Part shown: positions 1-5,291 of the stretch, in pieces
Layout: every line of letters begins with the position of its first letter
Position numbering within the stretch: position 1 is the stretch's first letter
Assembly (NCBI GenBank): GCA_017618435.1
Contig: JAFZUH010000029.1
Coordinates: forward strand, 1-5,291
From: Bacteroidales bacterium
GTDB lineage: Bacteria > Bacteroidota > Bacteroidia > Bacteroidales > WCHB1-69
DNA: 5,291 bases
Reading direction: 5' to 3'
Position numbers and translations under genes: made by a program
Notes under the pieces: model-generated
Told to the model about the DNA's origin: nothing
Database searches by the model: none
Seen by the model: only the letters and a program-made list of their open reading frames with translations

Positions 1-500
1 AGGAAAATAATAGTACGATTGATTACCAATCAAAAAAAATCGTAAAACAGGAGACTGCAACATTAATGAATGGCTATGTTGATTTAGGATTACCAAGTGG
101 TACTAAATGGAAATCTGAGAACGAAACCAATTCAAATAGTGGAGATGAATTTTTTACTTACGATGAGGCTGTTGCCAAATTTGGTAGCAATTTGCCCACC
201 AAAAAGCAATTGGAGGAATTGAAAAACAGTTGTAAATGGGACTGGCAAGGTAATGGTTATAAGGTTACGGGACATAATGGCAATTATATCATTTTGCCAG
301 CTTCGGACTATAGTTATTGTGTGAACTATGTCGACACCAGTGGCAAATTGTGGTCTTCTTCACCTATTATTTCAGACTACACATGGAGCCTCTACTCCGA
401 TTCAGGCTACGCGTGGGGGCTCTACTTCGGTTTAGGCGGCGTGTACATGGGCATTTACCATTGCTGCGGCGGGCTATCCGTGCGGCTTGTCCAAGAGTAA
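1..500 (+). CDS. FISUMP-like C-type-lectin-fold protein, 5'-truncated; probable DGR variable protein
   Basis: The frame is open from the left edge (first full codon at base 3) to the TAA at 498-500, so this is the last 165 codons of a longer gene. An ATG at 66 exists, but in-frame coding continues upstream of it with no stop, so I do not take it as the start. From there the protein reads NGYVDLGLPSGTKW, then LPTKKQLEELKNSCKW, then GYKVTGHNGNYIILPAS, then WSSSP at about base 351, and it ends LSVRLVQE. From memory this is the order of the FISUMP/DUF1566-type domain of Bacteroidetes surface proteins, which adopts a C-type-lectin-like fold used by DGR targets. The final third is GC-rich and rich in Tyr, Gly, Ser and Cys, unlike the start of the domain. 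The N-terminus is missing, so signal peptide and localisation cannot be judged; a surface-exposed ligand-binding role is inference. The domain call is fairly firm, the DGR link less so. Confidence 0.8.
   Translation, partial: ENNSTIDYQSKKIVKQETATLMNGYVDLGLPSGTKWKSENETNSNSGDEFFTYDEAVAKFGSNLPTKKQLEELKNSCKWDWQGNGYKVTGHNGNYIILPASDYSYCVNYVDTSGKLWSSSPIISDYTWSLYSDSGYAWGLYFGLGGVYMGIYHCCGGLSVRLVQE
351..497 (+). other. Candidate DGR variable region (VR)
   Basis: This stretch encodes the C-terminal lectin-like lobe from WSSSP to the last sense codon. Many codons at exposed-loop positions have the form NNC or NNT. The clearest run is 450-470, seven consecutive codons (GGC ATT TAC CAT TGC TGC GGC), each of which could arise from AAC or AAT by changing only the two adenines. 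That is the signature expected of adenine-directed mutagenesis from a template repeat. The following 471-491 has a single A in 21 bases and is GC-rich, resembling an initiation-of-mutagenic-homology (IMH) segment. GC content is 61% at 405-497 and 32% at 66-158. No template repeat or reverse transcriptase is in the window, so the call rests on pattern and protein family only. Confidence 0.55.
375..434 (+). repeat. Imperfect 30-bp in-frame tandem duplication inside the VR
   Basis: Bases 375-404 (DYTWSLYSDS) and 405-434 (GYAWGLYFGL) align without gaps at 22 of 30 positions, and both units share the Y-x-W-x-L-Y core. Five of the eight differences have A in the first unit and G in the second; two are C to T and one is C to G. 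The result is an extra ten-residue W-x-L-Y segment compared with the single copy I would expect in this domain family. It may be an old duplication within the variable lobe that diverged later, or two natural repeats of the fold. Confidence 0.5.
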
Positions 501-507
501 TTCTTGG
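491..507 (+). other. Inverted repeat spanning the stop codon of the VR gene
   Basis: CCAAGA (491-496) and TCTTGG (502-507) are perfect reverse complements separated by five bases containing the TAA stop. It lies just after the A-poor end of the VR and abuts a longer hairpin that begins at 507. It could be part of a DGR target structure, part of transcription termination, or chance: a six-base stem alone is weak. Confidence 0.35.
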
Positions 508-536
508 CTGATTGCCTGCGTATGCGAGCAATCAGC
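507..536 (+). other. Hairpin or cruciform just downstream of the VR
   Basis: GCTGATTGC (507-515) and GCAATCAGC (528-536) form a perfect 9-bp stem. Beyond one C-A mismatch the arms continue with T-G, G-C and C-G pairs and close on a GTAT tetraloop. It starts seven bases after the stop codon. No T tract follows, which argues against a classical intrinsic terminator. In the Bordetella phage BPP-1 DGR a hairpin just downstream of the IMH promotes retrohoming, and position, stem length and four-base loop here are similar. That equivalence is inference. A terminator acting with other factors, or a mobile-repeat remnant, are alternatives. Confidence 0.5.
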
Positions 537-562
537 ATATTGTAAAACAAAATAATATCAGT

Positions 563-769
563 AAGGATGTATCTCTTACGGACAAAATTCAAATCACAAT
601 CAGTGTTTGGAACAAGCAACAGACATTCAAATCGTAAATGTCATGGGGCAATCAATCAAAGGCTTCTGCAATATAAGCGAAAATATAACAATCAACATTC
701 AAGACTTGTCCAAGGGAATGTATTTTGTTCGTATCGGCAACAATGTACGAAATATTGATAGTGAAATAA
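563..769 (+). pseudogene. Remnant of a T9SS type A C-terminal sorting domain, twice frameshifted
   Basis: The core at 607-750 translates as LEQATDIQIVNVMGQSI, then ITINIQDLSKGMYFVRIGNN. This is the classic end of proteins exported by the Bacteroidetes type IX system (Por secretion, type A sorting domain). It has no proper start and the frame is broken at both ends. Upstream, DKIQITIS lies in another frame (581-604); one missing base near 605 would join it as ITISGLEQ. Downstream, one extra base near 751 would give the ending ILIVK followed by TAA at 767-769, a typical short basic terminus for this domain. The body of the cargo protein and the usual PNP motif before the domain are not recognisable. 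I read it as the decayed 3' end of a secreted-protein gene; sequencing error at two sites is the alternative. Confidence 0.6.
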
Positions 770-815
770 GCGACATTTATTTGTTGCAAAAATCTGAATT
801 TAAAAATCATTTTGT

Positions 816-839
816 AGAGACGTGCCATGACACGTCTCT
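816..839 (+). repeat. 24-nt near-perfect palindrome, possible dispersed repeat or terminator
   Basis: AGAGACGTG (816-824) pairs perfectly with CACGTCTCT (831-839). The central six bases are symmetric except for one C-A mismatch (825/830), so the whole element is a palindrome centred at 827/828 with one substitution. TTTT follows the right arm (839-842 counting its last base). I recall very similar GAGACGT...ACGTCTC palindromes scattered through cyanobacterial and Bacteroidetes genomes, so a dispersed intergenic repeat is likely. Its position after the sorting-domain remnant would also suit a transcription terminator. Confidence 0.55.
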
Positions 840-842
840 TTT

Positions 843-998
843 AGTTTGGATTTATAAATTGCGGAAAAACCTCTGCCATTTACGAGGGTGGTTCTTAACT
901 GTCATAATTTTTGTTGTTGTAAGGGTAGATTATTATAAAAATAGACTATGCACAAACAGCAGAAAATGATTTTATAAGATTCACAAAATCAATAAAAA
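843..998. other. Intergenic stretch without a recognisable gene
   Basis: Together with its flanking hairpins this belongs to the roughly 350-base gap between the sorting-domain remnant and atpD. I see no tRNA-like structure, no recognisable protein in any frame and no strong repeat. A frame continues from the pseudogene to 969 by read-through, but its translation resembles nothing I know. A promoter for atpD should lie somewhere between here and 1119; no good match to the Bacteroidetes consensus (TTTG, then TAnnTTTG) was found. Confidence 0.5.
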
Positions 999-1020
999 CA
1001 CTTTTTTTTGAAAAAAAGTG
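999..1020 (+). other. AT-rich hairpin upstream of atpD
   Basis: CAC, seven T, a two-base centre, seven A, then GTG form a 10-bp inverted repeat with almost no loop, so the innermost pairs probably stay open. The stem has only three terminal G/C pairs and is not followed by a T tract on the + strand. On the - strand it is followed by TTTTT, so it could act as a terminator for leftward transcripts or be a structural element in the atpD upstream region. The GTG in its right arm is in frame with atpD but is not the likely start. Confidence 0.35.
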
Positions 1021-1119
1021 AAAAAAATAGTGGGTTGTATTGATAATTTTAGTTACTTTGTGAAAAATTTCTTTTATAGAATAATAAATTGTAAATATTT
1101 AATATCCATAATTTTAGAT

Positions 1120-2628
1120 ATGCAAAAAGAAGTAATTGGAAAGATTTCACAGATTATAAGTGCTGTTGTTGATGTTACTTTTGACAGTCAAGACAATTTG
1201 CCTAATATTTATGATGCCTTGGAAGTTCATCGTGAAAATGGTGATGTCGTGGTTTTTGAATGCCAACAGGATATAGGTGAAAACACGATAAGATGTATTG
1301 CCATGGATTCAACCGATGGATTAAGACGTGGTATGGATGTGAAATGGACAGGTCAAACGATTACCATGCCTGCCGCAAATATTAATGGCAGATTATTGAA
1401 TGTTATTGGAGATACAATTGATGGTTTGGATAAGGTTGAAACCCCGAATAGAAAAAGTATTCACCGTATGCCTCCAACCTTTGAAGAATTGTCCACAAGT
1501 ACCGAAATTCTTTTTACCGGTATTAAGGTGATAGATTTGATAGAACCGTACGCCAAAGGCGGAAAAATCGGTTTGTTCGGCGGTGCCGGTGTAGGCAAAA
1601 CCGTACTTATCATGGAAATGATAAACAATATTGCCAAAAAATATTCGGGTATGTCAGTATTTGCCGGTGTCGGAGAACGTACACGTGAAGGCAACGATTT
1701 GTTGCGTGAGATGATAGAATCCGGTGTTATTAAATATGGGGACAAATTCAAAGAAAGTATGGCTGCAGGCGGTTGGGATTTGAGTTTGGTCAATAAAGAT
1801 GAATTGTCAGAAAGTCAGGCAACCTTGGTGTTCGGTCAGATGAACGAACCCCCCGGAGCACGTGCCAGAGTTGCTTTGTCCGGTTTGACCGTTGCCGAAC
1901 ACTATAGAGATGGCGATGAACAAACAGGCGGTAAAGATATATTGTTTTTCGTAGATAATATTTTCCGTTTCACGCAAGCCGGTTCTGAAGTGTCCGCCTT
2001 GTTGGGACGTATGCCGTCAGCCGTAGGGTATCAACCAACCTTGGCAACCGAAATGGGACTTATGCAAGAACGTATTACTTCAACTAAAAGAGGTTCAATT
2101 ACATCCGTACAAGCCATTTATGTTCCTGCCGATGACTTGACAGACCCCGCTCCGGCAACAACATTCTCTCACTTGGATGCGACAACGGTATTGAGTAGAA
2201 AAATTGCTTCGTTAGGTATTTATCCTGCTGTTGACCCGTTGGATTCCACATCTCGAATACTTTCTCCCGATATTGTTGGTGAAGAACATTACAAAACCGC
2301 ACAAAGGGTTAAAGAAACACTTCAGAGATACAATGAGTTGCAAGATATTATCGCTATTTTGGGTATGGACGAATTGTCCGAAGAAGACAAGTTGGTGGTT
2401 CACCGTGCCCGTAGGGTACAACGTTTCTTGTCGCAACCTTTCCATGTGGCAGAACAATTTACCGGATTGAAAGGTGTATTTGTTCCAATAGAAGAAACAA
2501 TCAAGGGTTTCAATATGATACTTGACGGTGAAGTGGATCAATATCCAGAAGCGGCCTTCAACTTGGTGGGAACTATTGATGAAGCAATAGAAAAAGGTAA
2601 GAAAATGTTGGCAGAAGCCGCTAATTAA
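1120..2628 (+). CDS. atpD: F1Fo ATP synthase beta subunit
   Basis: This is the catalytic subunit of the F1 head, making ATP from ADP and phosphate using rotation driven by ion flow through Fo at the inner membrane. The product has 502 residues. Visible motifs are the P-loop GGAGVGKT (154-161), the catalytic glutamate in GERTREG (E186), PPGARARVALSGLT, the Walker B strand ILFFVD (274-279), DPAPATTFSHLD (from 342) and the DELSEED lever that contacts gamma (417-423). The frame is open upstream to a GTG at 1018, but that would add 34 residues rich in Phe, Ile and Asn that belong to no known beta subunit; MQKEVIGKISQIISAVVDV starting at 1120 matches the normal N-terminus. No Shine-Dalgarno is evident, as is common in this phylum. 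The gene is intact, longer than proteobacterial beta (about 460), as in other Bacteroidetes, and atpC follows after 32 bases. Confidence 0.97.
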   Translation: MQKEVIGKISQIISAVVDVTFDSQDNLPNIYDALEVHRENGDVVVFECQQDIGENTIRCIAMDSTDGLRRGMDVKWTGQTITMPAANINGRLLNVIGDTIDGLDKVETPNRKSIHRMPPTFEELSTSTEILFTGIKVIDLIEPYAKGGKIGLFGGAGVGKTVLIMEMINNIAKKYSGMSVFAGVGERTREGNDLLREMIESGVIKYGDKFKESMAAGGWDLSLVNKDELSESQATLVFGQMNEPPGARARVALSGLTVAEHYRDGDEQTGGKDILFFVDNIFRFTQAGSEVSALLGRMPSAVGYQPTLATEMGLMQERITSTKRGSITSVQAIYVPADDLTDPAPATTFSHLDATTVLSRKIASLGIYPAVDPLDSTSRILSPDIVGEEHYKTAQRVKETLQRYNELQDIIAILGMDELSEEDKLVVHRARRVQRFLSQPFHVAEQFTGLKGVFVPIEETIKGFNMILDGEVDQYPEAAFNLVGTIDEAIEKGKKMLAEAAN

Positions 2629-2660
2629 TATTTTCGCTTTAAATATAGATTAGAGAAAAT

Positions 2661-2909
2661 ATGAAAGTTGAGATACTAACACCAAATGCATCGGTATTTG
2701 AAGGAGAAGCCAATTTGGTTCAACTTCCGGGTGCTGACGGTTTATTTGAAATATTGAACAATCACGCACCATTAATCACCTTTTTGGGAAAAGGAAAGAT
2801 TAAGATTGAAAATCAAGGCAATACTACATTTTTCAATCTTGATGGCGGAGTTGTTGAAGTTTTGAACAATAAAGTACTTGTGTTGGCAGAAAAATGTTCG
2901 TCAATATAA
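2661..2909 (+). CDS. atpC: F1Fo ATP synthase epsilon subunit, short form
   Basis: Epsilon is part of the central rotor stalk, joining gamma to the c-ring. The 82-residue product has the N-terminal beta-sandwich: MKVEILTPNASVFEGEANLV, then LPGADGLFEILNNHAPLIT, then FNLDGGVVEVLNNKVLVLAE. It ends where the sandwich ends, so the C-terminal helical hairpin of the roughly 135-residue E. coli-type subunit is absent. Short epsilons are usual in Bacteroidales, so this is probably the full gene, not a truncation. Without the helices it cannot insert a C-terminal arm into the F1 head, so that mode of inhibition should be absent (inference). The ATG at 2661 follows AGAG at short distance. The gene directly follows atpD and is followed by a probable terminator rather than by other atp genes. 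Confidence 0.93.
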   Translation: MKVEILTPNASVFEGEANLVQLPGADGLFEILNNHAPLITFLGKGKIKIENQGNTTFFNLDGGVVEVLNNKVLVLAEKCSSI

Positions 2910-2932
2910 GAAAAATGATTTGTTTTTTATGT

Positions 2933-2972
2933 CCTGTCTTTTTCTTGCAATAGGGAAAGATAGGCATTTTTT
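2933..2972 (+). terminator. Probable intrinsic terminator after atpDC
   Basis: CCTGTCTTTTTC (2933-2944) can pair with GGGAAAGATAGG (2953-2964) along 12 positions, three of them G-U, with an 8-base loop. A run of six T follows one CA later (2967-2972). It sits 23 bases after the atpC stop and only five bases before the tsaB ATG. It is U-rich rather than GC-rich, so it may be leaky and act as an attenuator, letting some transcription reach tsaB. Confidence 0.55.
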
Positions 2973-2977
2973 GTAAT

Positions 2978-3670
2978 ATGGCATATATAATATCAATAGA
3001 AACGGCAACTGAAATTTGTTCTGTTGCTTTGTCTGAAAATGATAAGTGTGTTTGCATTAAAGAAATTAATGAAGTCAATAATCATTCCAAAGCATTGTTG
3101 CCTTTTGTAGATGAACTGCTTGTTCAGTCTGGTATTTCGCTTGCAAATATAGATGCGGTTGCCATTAGCGAAGGTCCGGGGTCATATACAGGTTTGCGTA
3201 TAGGTGTTTCAACTGCCAAAGGATTGTGTTTTGCTTTGAACAAACCATTGATTTCTGTATCAACATTACAATCTGTTGCCTATGGTGCAATGTTGCTGGA
3301 AGAAAACGAAGATTGCTTGTTTTGTCCAATGATAGATGCTCGGCGAATGGAAGTTTATTGTGCTGTTTATGATAAAAAGTTTGCTGAAATACTGCCTGTT
3401 ACAAATTTGATAATTGATGAGCACAGTTTCGGTGACTATTTGTTACAAAAGCCAATTGTTTTTTGTGGAAATGCGGTGGAAAAGGTACAATCTGTCATTG
3501 CATATCAACGCAATGCACATTTTTCAAATGTTGTATGTTCGGCAGCATATATGGCAAAATTGGCATACGATAAATATGTACAACAGCAATTTGTTGATGT
3601 TGCTTATTTTGAACCGTTTTATCTCAAAGCATTTCAATCGGCTGTTTCAAAAGTAAAGGGTTTGGTGTAA
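2978..3670 (+). CDS. tsaB: tRNA threonylcarbamoyladenosine (t6A) synthesis protein TsaB
   Basis: TsaB is the non-catalytic partner of TsaD, working with TsaC and TsaE to make t6A37 on ANN-decoding tRNAs in the cytoplasm. The 230-residue product is of normal length and has the ASKHA-type fold marks: MAYIISIETATEICSVAL at the N-terminus, NNHSKALLP around 34-42, the family signature SEGPGSYTGLRIG at 64-76, PMIDARRMEVY at 117-127, and a C-terminal FEPFYLKAF. TsaB keeps the ATPase-like fold but not the catalytic chemistry of TsaD. The ATG at 2978 gives the canonical N-terminus; the preceding bases show no Shine-Dalgarno. It lies just after a likely terminator and one base before the DUF5063 gene, so those two are probably co-transcribed. 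Confidence 0.95.
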   Translation: MAYIISIETATEICSVALSENDKCVCIKEINEVNNHSKALLPFVDELLVQSGISLANIDAVAISEGPGSYTGLRIGVSTAKGLCFALNKPLISVSTLQSVAYGAMLLEENEDCLFCPMIDARRMEVYCAVYDKKFAEILPVTNLIIDEHSFGDYLLQKPIVFCGNAVEKVQSVIAYQRNAHFSNVVCSAAYMAKLAYDKYVQQQFVDVAYFEPFYLKAFQSAVSKVKGLV

Positions 3671-3671
3671 A

Positions 3672-4199
3672 ATGAAAACAAACGAAAATGTAATCGAAAA
3701 ATCCATCGTGGATATGGTGGCGGCAAGTACACAATATTGTACTTTTATAGAACAGATAGATTCTTTTGACGAATCTCAAATAGTGGAATATTTATTGAAA
3801 ATATGTCCGTTGTTATATTTGAAAGGCAATATGTTGCCTATAGTTGAATGTGAAGACAATGCTGCATACGAACAATATGTTACAGAAGAACAATATGAAG
3901 TTGTATTGTTGGCAATTAGAAAAAAAATAGAAAAAATAGATTATTTTCAATACTATGAACAATCGTCATCAGAGGTTGTTACCTTGTCAATGAGTGAATT
4001 TTTAGCAGATATATATCAAGATTTAAAAGATATGGTATTGTTGTATGGAAAAGGTTTGCATGAATCTCAAAAAGCAGCCATATCGCTTGGTGTGGAACAT
4101 TTTGAACAAAATTGGGGACGTAAACTTGCTGTTTTATTGCCCTATCTCCATCAGTTGACTTTTCCTCAGATGGAAGAAAATGATGAAATGTATTGGTAA
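3672..4199 (+). CDS. DUF5063-type protein of unknown function
   Basis: The 175-residue product is acidic and looks mostly helical and soluble, with no signal peptide or membrane segment. Recognisable stretches are LLKICPLLYLKGNMLP (about 42-57), EFLADIYQDLKDMVLLYGKG (about 109-128) and a C-terminal HFEQNWGRKLAVLLPYLHQL (about 143-162), which from memory match the Bacteroidetes-specific DUF5063 family. I know of no established function. The start codon is one base after the tsaB stop, and an AAAGGG about 12 bases upstream within tsaB is a possible ribosome site, so translation is likely coupled to tsaB. A role near tRNA modification would be a guess from position only. Confidence 0.8.
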   Translation: MKTNENVIEKSIVDMVAASTQYCTFIEQIDSFDESQIVEYLLKICPLLYLKGNMLPIVECEDNAAYEQYVTEEQYEVVLLAIRKKIEKIDYFQYYEQSSSEVVTLSMSEFLADIYQDLKDMVLLYGKGLHESQKAAISLGVEHFEQNWGRKLAVLLPYLHQLTFPQMEENDEMYW

Positions 4200-4215
4200 T
4201 TAATAATAGGACTAT

Positions 4216-5241
4216 ATGGAAAACATACAAAAAAAATCAGCGGGAGCAAACTTGTTTGTCTTAATTTTCAAACATTGGAAATTATTGATTATAGTGGCAA
4301 TAGCAACTATAGTTGTATCTTTTGCTTGTGCATGTTTAATTCCTCCTCAATTTAAATCAACAGTCATATTGTTGCCGACTTCCACCAATGCCGTATCGCA
4401 AGTGGTATTGGCAGAAGGTAATTATAATGAGGAGTTGGATGTTACTCAATTTGGCGATGATATGAGTGTGGATAGAATGGTGCAAATACTTAATTCCAGA
4501 GACATAAAAGACCATTTGATTCAAAAATTTGATTTGATTGCATATTATGATTTAGATACCACAACCAAGTATTGGAAAACAAAGTTATATAAAAATATGC
4601 AAGGGGATATAAAATGTGCAAGAAACAGTTATTTGGGTGTAGAAGTATCGGTTGCCAACAAAAATCCTCAAATGGCTGCGGATATGGCCAATGAAATTGC
4701 AAATTATTACGATACGCTAAAACATCAGATTATCACACAGAGAACCCATAGGGCTTTTGAAATAGTGCAAGCCGAAATGGATTCTCTGGAAATATTGATA
4801 GAAAAAACAAGTGACTCATTGTCTATTGTAATGGCTCATGGGGTTTATGATTACGAAACTCAATCAGAAAGATTATATCAACAATATGCCAAAGAGGTGG
4901 CTGCGGGCAATCAAACGGCTATCAATCGTTTGGATAAGGAATTGAAAACGCTTCAGGAATGGGGGCCTTTGTCTTTTTCGCTTAAAGAACAAATTGTAAA
5001 TCTTAGAGAATATCAACAAGTGCTGCAAAGCAAAAAACAAATGGCACGAGTTGATATGCAATATGCTTTGAGTCAGAAGTTTGTTGTAGAATATGCAGTT
5101 CCGTCTGACAAAAAGTTTTATCCTAAAAAAATCATGATAGTATTGGTATCCACAATATCTATGCTTGTTTTAACTTTATTCTTTATTGTTTTTCAGCAAT
5201 CTATTATTGATACATTTCATTCTGTAAAAACAGAGGAATAA
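4216..5241 (+). CDS. Wzz-family polysaccharide chain-length determinant (PCP)
   Basis: This is an inner-membrane co-polymerase that sets the chain length of O-antigen, capsule or exopolysaccharide made by a Wzy-type system. The 341-residue product has the family layout: a short cytoplasmic N-terminus, a first membrane segment at about 22-42 (LLIIVAIATIVVSFACACLI) followed by PPQFKSTVILLP, a long periplasmic part with helical coiled-coil character at about 175-290, a proline-bearing PSDKKFYPKK, and a second membrane segment at about 306-326 ending in a short acidic tail. There is no Walker motif after the second segment, so it lacks a fused BY-kinase. AGGA at 4208-4211 lies four bases before the ATG. 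It follows the DUF5063 gene by 16 bases and may open a polysaccharide cluster to the right. Which polymer it serves cannot be told. Confidence 0.88.
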   Translation: MENIQKKSAGANLFVLIFKHWKLLIIVAIATIVVSFACACLIPPQFKSTVILLPTSTNAVSQVVLAEGNYNEELDVTQFGDDMSVDRMVQILNSRDIKDHLIQKFDLIAYYDLDTTTKYWKTKLYKNMQGDIKCARNSYLGVEVSVANKNPQMAADMANEIANYYDTLKHQIITQRTHRAFEIVQAEMDSLEILIEKTSDSLSIVMAHGVYDYETQSERLYQQYAKEVAAGNQTAINRLDKELKTLQEWGPLSFSLKEQIVNLREYQQVLQSKKQMARVDMQYALSQKFVVEYAVPSDKKFYPKKIMIVLVSTISMLVLTLFFIVFQQSIIDTFHSVKTEE

Positions 5242-5261
5242 ATACTAAAAAGACATTGATT

Positions 5262-5291
5262 TTGTCAAAACTTAAAAATTATATAAATAAT
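5262..5291 (+). CDS. Possible start of a downstream gene, truncated by the window end
   Basis: A frame opening with TTG reads LSKLKNYINN to the window edge, 20 bases after the Wzz stop. Oligosaccharide flippases of the MATE/Wzx type in Bacteroidetes often begin with a similar basic MSKLK-type segment, and a flippase would fit next to Wzz. Ten codons and a non-ATG start are too little for identification. The real start could be further on. Confidence 0.2.
   Translation, partial: MSKLKNYINN

Noticed and set aside
21..30. GATTG/CAATC short inverted repeat near the left edge
   Set aside because: Only abutting five-base arms inside coding sequence; expected by chance.
317..511. Arg/Leu-rich frame overlapping the VR gene
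   Set aside because: A shadow of the GC-rich VR codons in another frame; no homology or start signal.
770..969. Continuation of the sorting-domain frame as a 120-residue protein from TTG 607
   Set aside because: After GNN the translation loses all family resemblance and runs through the palindrome; it is better explained by a frameshift.
1053..1060. TTACTTTG as a Bacteroidetes -7 element (TAnnTTTG) for atpD
   Set aside because: One mismatch in the essential A, and no TTTG at the required spacing upstream; only GTTG about 15 bases away.
501..1119. DGR template repeat, Avd or reverse transcriptase next to the VR
   Set aside because: Looked for a second copy of the VR with adenines and for RT motifs on both strands; nothing resembling either is in the window.
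1461..1793. Minus-strand open frame within atpD (and others at 2099-2541)
   Set aside because: Antisense of a highly conserved gene, with no recognisable product.
1..5291. CRISPR array, tRNA or rRNA gene
   Set aside because: No regularly spaced repeats, cloverleaf arms or rRNA signatures seen on either strand.

Overview
The window reads as chromosomal DNA of an AT-rich Bacteroidetes bacterium, most likely of the order Bacteroidales. The evidence is indirect but consistent: an F1 beta subunit of 502 residues with extra segments relative to the roughly 460-residue proteobacterial form, an epsilon subunit of only 82 residues, a DUF5063-type protein, a FISUMP-like (Fibrobacter succinogenes major paralogous) domain, and a remnant of a type IX secretion C-terminal sorting domain. 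Start codons mostly lack a strong Shine-Dalgarno sequence, which is also typical of the phylum.

Layout. (1) 1-500 is the 3' end of a gene whose protein ends in a FISUMP/C-type-lectin-like domain. Its last ~150 bases are abruptly GC-rich (61% GC at 405-497, against 32% at 66-158) and have the codon pattern of a variable region (VR) of a diversity-generating retroelement (DGR). Two inverted repeats lie directly at its 3' end. (2) 501-1119 has no intact gene. It holds a decayed T9SS type A sorting domain with two opposite frameshifts (about 563-769), a 24-nt near-perfect palindrome (816-839), and an AT-rich hairpin (999-1020). (3) 1120-2909 encodes atpD and atpC, the beta and epsilon subunits of F1 ATP synthase, followed by a likely intrinsic terminator (2933-2972). 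(4) 2978-5241 encodes tsaB (tRNA t6A synthesis), a DUF5063 protein one base downstream, and a Wzz-type polysaccharide chain-length determinant. The last 30 bases may begin another gene.

The ATP synthase, TsaB, DUF5063 and Wzz genes all run on the + strand with short gaps and look like ordinary core genome. The accessory part is the first kilobase: a probable hypervariable target protein and the decayed end of a secreted protein. No reverse transcriptase, Avd-like accessory gene or template repeat is visible, so if the VR is real its retroelement lies outside the window, nearby or elsewhere in the genome. This is the strongest candidate for something unusual.
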